In this document: positions 56,848 to 64,000 of the stretch, piece by piece
Numbering within the stretch: position 1 is the first letter of the stretch
Layout of the letters: each line of letters starts with the position of its first letter
From: Microseira wollei NIES-4236
Lineage (GTDB): Bacteria; Cyanobacteriota; Cyanobacteriia; Cyanobacteriales; Aerosakkonemataceae
Length of the DNA: 64,000 nucleotides
Reading direction: 5' to 3'
Assembly: GCF_020521235.1 (NCBI RefSeq)
Contig: NZ_BLAY01000002.1
Coordinates: 101,602 to 165,601, forward strand
Notes under the pieces: generated by a model
Database searches by the model: none
Told to the model about the DNA's origin: nothing
Seen by the model: only the letters and a program-made list of their open reading frames with translations
Position numbers and translations under genes: made by a program

Positions 56848-58947
56848 ATGATTGCAACTACCAGCGTTACCGATAACCTGTTATTAAGAGGCAAAGGGTT
56901 GCCGCCGTTTGATGCGATTAAGCCTGAGCATGTGGTACCTGCAATAACCCAGCTACTGGCTGAACTAGATGAGGAGCTTGCCAGATTGGAGGCTAGGGTA
57001 AAACCAACTTGGAACGGCTTGGTTGAACCTTTAGATAGATTGACAGAGCGCTTAAATTGGAGTTGGGGTGTAGTAAATCATTTGATGGGGGTCAAGAATA
57101 GCCCCGAACTGCGCCAAGCCCAGGAAACGGTACAGCCTCTGGTTGTACAATTTTGGAACAAGCTCAGCCAAAGCAAACCGATCTACGAGGCGTTTAAGGC
57201 ACTACGGGCGGGTGATACTTGGGAAAGTTTAGAGTCGGCACAACAGCGGATTGTAGAAGCGGCAATCCGAGATGCGGAACTATCGGGTGTAGGATTTGAA
57301 GGAGAAAAGCGAGACGAATTCAACAAAATCAAACTCGAACTGGCTGAACTTTCTACCAAATTCTCGAACCACGTCCTAGACGCGACTAAAGCTTTTAGCC
57401 TTACCTTAACCAGCTTTGACGAAGTTGACGGTTTACCGCGAAGCTTACTCAGTTTAGCCGCCTCTTCTGCTCGCGTCGCAGGAGAAGAAAACGCCACCCC
57501 GGAAAATGGACCCTGGCGCATCACTCTGGACTTCCCCAGTTACTTCCCCTTTTTGCAGCACAGCACTAGACGCGACTTGCGGGAAAAACTCTACAAAGCT
57601 TATATCAGTCGCGCCTCTAGTGGGGAGTTAGATAACAATCCGCTGCTTGAACGCATATTAGAACTGCGTCAAAAACAGGCGCAGCTACTCGGGTTTAACA
57701 GCTATGCCGAATTAAGTTTAGCCAGTAAAATGGCTCCCAACGTGGATGCAGTAGAAGCGCTGCTAGAAGAACTGCGCCGCGTTAGTTACGATGCTGCTTG
57801 GAAGGAATTAGAAGAACTGAAAGCTTTTGCAGCATCGAAAGGTGCAGAGTCAGCTCTGGACTTGAAACACTGGGATATCCCATTTTGGTCGGAAAGGCAG
57901 CGGGAAGAAAAATTTGCCTTTAGTGCGGAAGAGTTGCGCCCTTATTTCCCCTTACCGCAAGTGCTAGATGGTTTGTTTGGTTTAGCCAAGCGGTTGTTTG
58001 GCATTACCATAACTGCTGCCGATGGTCAAGCACCAGTATGGCACGAGGATGTACGATATTTCCAAATTGCGGACGAAACGGGGAATGCGATCGCTTACTT
58101 CTATTTAGATCCATACAGTCGTCCAGCAGAAAAGCGGGGCGGTGCTTGGATGGATGAGTGCATTGTGCGCGCCAAAATTATCGAAGCGGGGACGCCCAAA
58201 ACCAGGTTACCTGTCGCGTATTTGGTCTGCAATCAAAGTCCCCCAGTCGATGGTAAACCCAGCTTGATGACCTTTGGCGAAGTGGAAACTTTATTCCACG
58301 AATTTGGACACGGTTTGCAACACATGCTGACAAAGGTAGATTATCCCAAAGCATCGGGCATTAATAACGTTGAGTGGGATGCGGTAGAACTGCCGAGCCA
58401 GTTTATGGAAAACTGGTGTTACGAACGACCCACTTTGATGGGAATGGCGAAACATTACGAAACAGGGGAACCGCTACCAGAGCATTATTACCAAAAACTA
58501 TTGGCTGCGCGCACTTATATGAGTGGTAGTGTGATGCTGCGCCAGTTGCACTTTAGCTTGGTTGACTTAGAATTGCACCACCGCTATCAACCCGGTGGCG
58601 AGGAAACCGCAGCCGATGTGCGTCGCCGCGTCGCCAAAACCACCACGATTTTGCCACCCCTACCCGAAGATGGCTTTTTATGTAGCTTCGGACATATCTT
58701 CGCTGGCGGTTATGCGGCGGGTTATTACAGCTATAAATGGGCTGAAGTATTGAGTGCGGATGCGTTTGCGGCGTTTGAAGAAGCTGGTTTGGAGCGGGAG
58801 GATGCGATCGCTACCACCGGATCGCGCTTCCGCAATACCGTCCTCGCTTTAGGCGGAAGTTTACACCCGATGGAAGTCTTTAAAGCCTTCCGAGGACGCG
58901 AACCTTCTGTTACACCCTTACTCAGACACAGCGGTTTAGCTGCTTAA
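56848..58947 (+). CDS. prlC: oligopeptidase A (M3 family metallopeptidase)
   Basis: A 699-residue cytoplasmic zinc peptidase that degrades short peptides, including signal peptide remnants. Zinc motif FHEFGHGLQHM (HExxH) with the downstream Glu in ELPSQFMENW; LLLRGKGLPPFDAIKPEHV opens the family N-terminus. The domain is full length. The start is ATG 56848, with only a weak ribosome binding site visible, about 50 bp after the putative structured RNA. Confidence 0.95.
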   Translation: MIATTSVTDNLLLRGKGLPPFDAIKPEHVVPAITQLLAELDEELARLEARVKPTWNGLVEPLDRLTERLNWSWGVVNHLMGVKNSPELRQAQETVQPLVVQFWNKLSQSKPIYEAFKALRAGDTWESLESAQQRIVEAAIRDAELSGVGFEGEKRDEFNKIKLELAELSTKFSNHVLDATKAFSLTLTSFDEVDGLPRSLLSLAASSARVAGEENATPENGPWRITLDFPSYFPFLQHSTRRDLREKLYKAYISRASSGELDNNPLLERILELRQKQAQLLGFNSYAELSLASKMAPNVDAVEALLEELRRVSYDAAWKELEELKAFAASKGAESALDLKHWDIPFWSERQREEKFAFSAEELRPYFPLPQVLDGLFGLAKRLFGITITAADGQAPVWHEDVRYFQIADETGNAIAYFYLDPYSRPAEKRGGAWMDECIVRAKIIEAGTPKTRLPVAYLVCNQSPPVDGKPSLMTFGEVETLFHEFGHGLQHMLTKVDYPKASGINNVEWDAVELPSQFMENWCYERPTLMGMAKHYETGEPLPEHYYQKLLAARTYMSGSVMLRQLHFSLVDLELHHRYQPGGEETAADVRRRVAKTTTILPPLPEDGFLCSFGHIFAGGYAAGYYSYKWAEVLSADAFAAFEEAGLEREDAIATTGSRFRNTVLALGGSLHPMEVFKAFRGREPSVTPLLRHSGLAA

Positions 58948-59755
58948 TCAAAAGCCGATACCCTAAAGGGTATCGCTACACAAACAAAGGCTGCCAGAGC
59001 AGCCTGTAAGAATTTTAGCCCGCTACGCCTTGCTTTGTTTGTGTAGCCCCATGCTTTAGTATCGCTAAACAAACAAAGGCTGCCAGAGCAGCCTGTAAGA
59101 ATTTTAGCCCGCTACGCCTTGCTTTGTTTGTGTAGCCCCATGCTTTAGCATGGGGGCATTTCATCACGTCCGGTAGCAAAGGGTGTGTATCATTTTTGAT
59201 GTTGTAGGGGCGGGTTTTACCAACCATTCAGTGGAACTACCAGATATCTCGTTAAACCCTTCCTTTGCTGACGCTACCGATGCAACCGGGCATGATATCA
59301 GACGATGGGCGAAGGTATTGTCAAAGAAACCGAGTTTCTGCATTTCAGTTTATATAAATAAGAAAAGATATTTTCAAGCGTTACGAATCCCACATAAATT
59401 GTTACATTAATCAGTCGCGTCACCCGCAAAAAAAGGGAAATTTTCGCTAAAAATCTCGCTCCTGCCCTTAGCCTCGCAGTCGCATCAGAAACAGAAGAGT
59501 TCCTTGTTTTGTACAATTTTTTACATTTTGATGATAAGGCAGGTTAGCTTCCCGTGCTATGCTGTTTAACGCAAGCAGATGGGGAAGACACTGCAAAACG
59601 AGTCAGAAAATTTTGAGCGCAATTGAAGGCAACCAGATTTTAGCATCGGCATTAGTTTGCTCGTCTGCAAGTAAGTTTGAGAATGCTGCGGGAGTGACAT
59701 CGAGGGAGTGTTGCGATCGCACAGAAATTAGTCACCCCGATAACGGAGAAAAATC
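58948..59755. repeat. intergenic repeat block with two 79-bp direct copies
   Basis: GATACCCTAAAGGGTATC (58957-58974) is a perfect hairpin. It is followed by a 79-bp unit (CAAACAAAGGCTGCCAGAGC...ATGCTTTAG) at 58981-59059 and 59070-59148, which I read as identical. The second ends in CCCCATGCTTTAGCATGGGG (59136-59155), a perfect palindrome. From 59200 a GGGGCGGGTTTTACC repeat and unassigned sequence follow up to the phytochrome gene. Confidence 0.8.
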
Positions 59756-62077
59756 ATGATAGACATCGACAGACAAGGACAAGATATTAATTTGGCTAGC
59801 TTGGAACAAGAAGCAATGCAGCTAGCCACTCAGCTATCGGGGCGAATTCAGCCTCACGGGGTTTTGTTTGTATTAGAAGAAACCGACCTAAAAATATTAC
59901 AAACGAGCAGCAATACCTACGCGGTTTTCGGCAGATCGCCCCAAGAAATGCTGCAAAAGACTATAGAAGAAATCCTCGATCCCTACCAAGTAGAGAGAAT
60001 TAAAGCCGGGTTAACCGACGAAAATTTTGATTACATCAATCCCACCAAAGTTTGGGCGCGCACCCAAGGCGATAATTATCTAGTATTTGATGCACTTTTT
60101 CATCGCAACAAAGATGGGTTTCTGATTTTGGAATTAGATCCAACATTCTCACAAGAAAGCATCCCGTTCCTCAGCTTTTATCATTTAGCAAGAGCATCGA
60201 TTAACCAGTTAGAAAAAACAGCCAATCTGCGCGACTTTTGTCAAATTATTGTCCAGGAAGTCCGAAAAGTAACGGGTTTTGACCGGGTGATGCTGTATAA
60301 ATTTGATGAGGATGGACATGGAGCCGTCATCGCCGAAGAAAAATTAGACAGTATGGAATCTTACCTGGGTCTACACTACCCAGAGTCAGATATTCCCAAA
60401 CCAGCCAGAACATTTTTTACCTCGAATTGGATCAGATTAATCCCGGATACCAAAGCTCAACCCGTCGGACTTTTTCCAGCTAATAATCCCATCAGTCAGC
60501 AACGGCTAGATTTAACTTTTTCTCTGCTCAGAAGTGCGGCTGACTGTCATATGGAATACCTGCACAATATGGGAGTTGGGGCGAGTCTGACGATTTCTTT
60601 AATGAAAGACCAAAAACTCTGGGGACTGATTGCTTGTCACCATCAGACACCCAAACACGTGTCTTACGAGTTGCGGAAAGCTTGCGAATTCTTGGGTCGA
60701 GTAGTATTTTCGGAAATCTCGGCGAAAGAAGAAACCGAAGATTACGACTATCAGATGAAATTAAACTACGTTCAATCAGCCTTGATTGAATACATGTCCC
60801 AAGAAGAAAACTTTATTGACGGGTTAGTTAAACACCAGCCGAATTTGCTGGAATTAGCAAGCGCTACTGGTGCTGCCGTCTGTTTTGGCAACTATTTTAC
60901 CACCATCGGCGAGACTCCCAAAGAAGAAGATTTGAATTTCTTAGTCCAATGGCTCAAGAATAACGTTCAAGAAGAAGTCTTCTATACCGATTCTTTGCCG
61001 AGGATTTATCCCGATGCAGAGAAGTATAAAAACGTCGCCAGCGGCTTGCTAGCAATTCCTATTTCCAAGAAAAACTACGTTTTGTGGTTCCGACCAGAAG
61101 TAATTAAAACGGTCAATTGGGGAGGCAACCCGAATCAGGCTTATGAATTAAATCGCGCCGAGGGGAATTTGCGCTTGTGTCCGCGTAAATCATTTGAATT
61201 GTGGAAAGAAACCGTTCGATTAACATCGCTGCCCTGGAAACAGGTAGAAGTTAAAACTGCACTGGAATTGCGAAAGGCAATTATTAACATCGTGCTGCGT
61301 CAAGCCGATGAACTGGCTCAATTAGCGCAAGATTTAGAACGTTCCAACGCCGAACTGAAAAAGTTTGCTTATGTAGCATCCCACGACTTGCAAGAACCGC
61401 TCAATCAAGTGGCGAATTACGTGCAATTGTTAGAGATGCGTTATTGCGACCAACTCGACGAAGATGCTAAAGAATTTATTAGCTTTACCGTTGAAGGAGT
61501 CAGCTTGATGCAAACTTTAATTGATGACGTGCTGGCTTATTCAAAGGTAGATATTCAAGGCAGCGAATTTAAGCTGACTGATGTGGAAAAATCCTTGGAT
61601 AAAGCGCTTAGCAACCTGCGACGACGCATCGGTGAAAGTCGAGCCGTTATTACCCAGGATCCCATGCCAACGGTGATGGCAGATAGCACTCAAATGATGC
61701 AGCTATTCCAAAATCTGATCGGGAATGCTATCAAGTTCCGCAGCGAAGAAACCCCTGTAATTCATATAGGAGCGTCTCGTTTAGAAGATGCGTGGTTATT
61801 TTCAGTCAAGGATAACGGGATTGGGATTGACCCGCAATTTTCCGAGCGCATATTTGTGATTTTTCAACGCCTGCACGCGCGGGATGAATACCCAGGTACG
61901 GGGATGGGATTAGCGATTTGTAAAAAGATTGTGGAATGTCACCGAGGTCGGATCTGGGTTGAGTCAGAATTAGGACAAGGTGCAACTTTTTATTTTACAA
62001 TTCCAGTCGGAGGACGCGAGCGTGAGCGTAGAAATGGGCGAAAGACCCAAAATCATCTTTTTGGTAGAGGACAATAA
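59756..62077 (+). CDS. cph1: Cph1-like phytochrome histidine kinase
   Basis: 773 residues: PAS (~25-115), GAF (~140-320), PHY (~330-500), HisKA and HATPase. The bilin-binding Cys is C264 in the Cph1-type context [20 protein letters not shown], with H265 following, so phycocyanobilin attachment is expected. HYPESDIP holds the conserved DIP Asp; the PHY tongue PRxSF motif is present ([12 protein letters not shown]). The kinase has H543 in ASHDLQEPL and NLIGNAIKF (N box). It would sense red/far-red light. The last ~55 bp overlap the next gene, giving a charged tail ([11 protein letters not shown]). Confidence 0.95.
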   Translation: MIDIDRQGQDINLASLEQEAMQLATQLSGRIQPHGVLFVLEETDLKILQTSSNTYAVFGRSPQEMLQKTIEEILDPYQVERIKAGLTDENFDYINPTKVWARTQGDNYLVFDALFHRNKDGFLILELDPTFSQESIPFLSFYHLARASINQLEKTANLRDFCQIIVQEVRKVTGFDRVMLYKFDEDGHGAVIAEEKLDSMESYLGLHYPESDIPKPARTFFTSNWIRLIPDTKAQPVGLFPANNPISQQRLDLTFSLLRSAADCHMEYLHNMGVGASLTISLMKDQKLWGLIACHHQTPKHVSYELRKACEFLGRVVFSEISAKEETEDYDYQMKLNYVQSALIEYMSQEENFIDGLVKHQPNLLELASATGAAVCFGNYFTTIGETPKEEDLNFLVQWLKNNVQEEVFYTDSLPRIYPDAEKYKNVASGLLAIPISKKNYVLWFRPEVIKTVNWGGNPNQAYELNRAEGNLRLCPRKSFELWKETVRLTSLPWKQVEVKTALELRKAIINIVLRQADELAQLAQDLERSNAELKKFAYVASHDLQEPLNQVANYVQLLEMRYCDQLDEDAKEFISFTVEGVSLMQTLIDDVLAYSKVDIQGSEFKLTDVEKSLDKALSNLRRRIGESRAVITQDPMPTVMADSTQMMQLFQNLIGNAIKFRSEETPVIHIGASRLEDAWLFSVKDNGIGIDPQFSERIFVIFQRLHARDEYPGTGMGLAICKKIVECHRGRIWVESELGQGATFYFTIPVGGRERERRNGRKTQNHLFGRGQ

Positions 62078-62468
62078 AGCGGATATTCGTTTAATACAAG
62101 AGGCATTGAAAGATAGCCCGGTGTCCCACCAGGTGGTGGCGGTGAGGAATGGGATGGACGCGATCGCATATCTCCGCCGCGAAGGAGAGTATACTGAAGC
62201 ATTGCGTCCTGACCTGATTCTGCTAGATTTAAACTTGCCCAAAAAAGATGGTCGAGAGGTGCTAGCAGAAATTAAAGCCGACCCGGACTTGAAACGCATT
62301 CCGGTCGTCGTGCTGACAACTTCTAGGAATGAGGAGGATATTCACCACAGCTACGAATTGCACGTCAATTGCTACATCACCAAATCCCGCAATCTCAACG
62401 AACTATTTAAAATAGTTAAGGGGATTGAAGATTTTTGGCTAGCAACAGTTACTTTACCGTCGGAGTGA
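62022..62468 (+). CDS. rcp1: Rcp1-like single-domain response regulator
   Basis: 148 residues, receiver only: [17 protein letters not shown] (acidic pair), [17 protein letters not shown] (phospho-Asp), VVLTTS and the Lys in [10 protein letters not shown]. The start is GTG 62022 with GGAGG upstream (~62009); it lies inside the kinase 3' end, so translation is coupled. As in Synechocystis cph1-rcp1, it should accept phosphate from the upstream phytochrome. Confidence 0.93.
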   Translation: MSVEMGERPKIIFLVEDNKADIRLIQEALKDSPVSHQVVAVRNGMDAIAYLRREGEYTEALRPDLILLDLNLPKKDGREVLAEIKADPDLKRIPVVVLTTSRNEEDIHHSYELHVNCYITKSRNLNELFKIVKGIEDFWLATVTLPSE

Positions 62469-62546
62469 TAGGATTTTGGATTTGGGATTTTAGAGTTTAG
62501 ATTGGGCAGACTATCAAAGGAGGAGAAAGGGAAGAACCAAAAGAAT

Positions 62547-63722
62547 ATGCTTGCAAGCGCGCTAAAAATATTGTTGATTGAAGACAGTCTGGCAGAAGCT
62601 AGATTGTTAGAAGAGTTTTTGCAGCAAGCTAAGTCCAAGCAGTTTAGTCTGGTGCATGTGAAACGATTGCGGGAAGCTCTTGAACAACTAAATCAAGATT
62701 CGTTTGATGCGATATTGTTGGATTTAACGCTACCAGATAGCCAAGGATTAGCCTCCCTCTTGCCGCTGATAAGTCTTGCCCCTAGCGTACCGATTGTGGT
62801 GCTAACGAATACCAACGATGACGAACTGGCGATAGAGGCGGTGCGCCAAGGAGCGCAAGATTATCTGGTCAAGCGCCAGGTAAATTCGCAATTGTTGGTG
62901 CGATCGCTCTATTATGCGATCGAACGCAAGCAAATGTCGGAATCCTTACGGGAATTAAATAAAACCTTAGAAACTCGCGTTGAGGAACGAACCGCTGAGT
63001 TGATGAAAGCCAAAGAAATCAATCAACTCAAATCTGAATTCGTCTCGATGCTGTCTCACGATTTCCGCAATCCTTTAAATGCTATTCTGCTTTCGGCTGG
63101 ATTTCTGCAACACCACGAACAAAAATTAACGCGGGAGAAAAAACACGCTCATTACCAATTAATTCGCTCAGCTATCAAAAACATGGCGCAGTTATTGGAT
63201 GAAGCTTTAGTACTCGGTAAAGCCGATGCCGGTAAATTTGAGTTTCGCCCCACTCCCTTAGCTTTAAAACTATTTTGCCACGATTTGATTGAAGAGCTAA
63301 AACTCAATATAGGCGAGAAACATCAGCTTGTTTTTACAACGGGTGGGGTATTCGTCGAGGCGGTATGGGATGAAAATCTTCTGCGACACATTTTGACCAA
63401 TTTACTCGCCAACGCGATTAAATATTCACCGGAAGGTGGTATAATTAGATTTGAATTAATCGGTCAGGAAAAAACAGTTATTTTCCGGATTCAAGACCAA
63501 GGAATTGGCATTCCAGAAGAAGACCAAGAACGACTGTTTGAACCTTTCCACCGCGCCAGTAATGTCGATACAATTCCCGGTACTGGTTTAGGATTAGCCA
63601 TTGTCAAAAGGTGTGTGGAGGCGCATGGAGGCGAGATTTCCGTGCAAAGTGAAGAGGGAGTTGGCACGACGTTTATCGTGACGCTGCCGGTGATGGTGCA
63701 AACCTATTGCAATTCTGGGTAA
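62547..63722 (+). CDS. response regulator-histidine kinase hybrid (REC-coiled coil-HK)
   Basis: 391 residues. The N-terminal receiver (KILLIEDSLAEARLLEEFLQ, Asp in AILLDLTLPDSQG, Lys in DYLVKRQ) is followed by a coiled coil (~128-162), HisKA (SMLSHDFRNPLNAILLSAGF) and HATPase (NLLANAIKYSPEGG, GTGLGLAIVKR). Such proteins commonly act after a phosphorylated Rcp1-type signal. ATG 62547 is preferred; a TTG at 62502 would add 15 charged residues. Confidence 0.93.
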   Translation: MLASALKILLIEDSLAEARLLEEFLQQAKSKQFSLVHVKRLREALEQLNQDSFDAILLDLTLPDSQGLASLLPLISLAPSVPIVVLTNTNDDELAIEAVRQGAQDYLVKRQVNSQLLVRSLYYAIERKQMSESLRELNKTLETRVEERTAELMKAKEINQLKSEFVSMLSHDFRNPLNAILLSAGFLQHHEQKLTREKKHAHYQLIRSAIKNMAQLLDEALVLGKADAGKFEFRPTPLALKLFCHDLIEELKLNIGEKHQLVFTTGGVFVEAVWDENLLRHILTNLLANAIKYSPEGGIIRFELIGQEKTVIFRIQDQGIGIPEEDQERLFEPFHRASNVDTIPGTGLGLAIVKRCVEAHGGEISVQSEEGVGTTFIVTLPVMVQTYCNSG

Positions 63723-63786
63723 GATTGCGTAAGCGCTGAGCTTCTTTGGCATTGAAATTAGCATTTAAATAAATTTCAAGTTGTAG

Positions 63787-64000
63787 GGGCACGGCAATAT
63801 ACAATCTTTGGGTATAAATCAAAAGTTATCTATGCCGTGCCCCTACTATAACGGCAATATACAATCTTTGGGGATAAATCAAAAGTTATCTATGCCGTGC
63901 CCCTACTATAACGGCAATATACAATCTTTGGGGATAAATCAAAAGTTATCTATGCCGTGCCCCTACTATAACGACAATATACAATCTTTGGGGATAAATC
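63787..64000. repeat. 60-bp tandem repeat running off the window
   Basis: The unit ACGGCAATATACAATCTTTG, GGGATAAATCAAAAGTTATC, TATGCCGTGCCCCTACTATA repeats with an exact 60-bp period (lines 63851, 63911, 63971), with one substitution in the last visible copy and one in the first. It is partly palindromic (TAGGGGCACGGCA facing TGCCGTGCCCCTA). The far end is outside the window. Confidence 0.92.

Noticed and set aside
63787..64000. CRISPR-like periodic repeat
   Set aside because: The whole 60-bp period is repeated with no variable spacers, and no cas genes are visible.

Overview
The window is chromosomal DNA of a cyanobacterium. Evidence: dense HIP1-type GCGATCGC octamers, a PanC-Cmk fusion, ferredoxin-type glutamate synthase, cyanophycinase, a Cph1-like phytochrome with an Rcp1-like partner, and a CHAT/DUF1822 locus. 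Abundant heptameric repeats, palindromes and decayed mobile elements suggest a large repeat-rich genome, probably a filamentous lineage (inference). No rRNA, tRNA or CRISPR array was recognised.

Layout. 1-9 kb: 3' part of an esterase gene, a dead ParDE-like toxin-antitoxin remnant, a RemA-like protein, a TPR protein, HflX, the grxC-gshB pair, two DUF4870 membrane proteins and an oxidoreductase. 9-20.9 kb: a secreted protein, GH10 xylanase, DprA, a frameshifted acetyltransferase, DUF2301, SAM hydrolase, a decayed group II intron ORF behind purM, RlpA and panC/cmk. 21.07-25.90 kb: an island bounded by two inverted 184-bp copies of one IS5-type end. It holds an EF-hand/heme-oxygenase-like diiron oxidase ORF (with an in-frame stop) and a methyltransferase/Fe(II)-2OG dioxygenase fusion. 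A ~390-bp IS200/IS605-like element lies between them, and the reading frames suggest it split one ~1,050-residue four-domain gene. 26-36 kb: polysaccharide deacetylase, Fd-GOGAT and a phosphodiester glycosidase. 36-43 kb: cupin, IscA-type protein, the str operon (rpsL-rpsG-fusA-tuf-rpsJ) and a Lon-N protein. 43-51 kb: membrane protein, ADP-ribosylglycohydrolase remnant, cyanophycinase, two acetyltransferases, and a trio of HtrA-like pseudoprotease, HtrA-like protease and LuxR-type regulator. 51-55.4 kb: a decayed stretch with a WGxxG-anchor protein, a CHAT protein, and DUF1822 cut by an IS630 copy. 55.4-64 kb: ribokinase, a possible structured RNA, oligopeptidase A, and a phytochrome / response regulator / hybrid kinase cluster ending in a 60-bp tandem repeat that runs off the window.

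Two themes recur. First, a short element with 19-bp terminal inverted repeats (TAACTCAAGTTGCTAGTTA) occurs about five times and ends at least two gene remnants. Second, palindromic or low-complexity repeats sit in frame inside conserved genes (hflX, gltB, an HtrA protease, an oxidoreductase, the intron ORF), much like Rickettsia palindromic elements.
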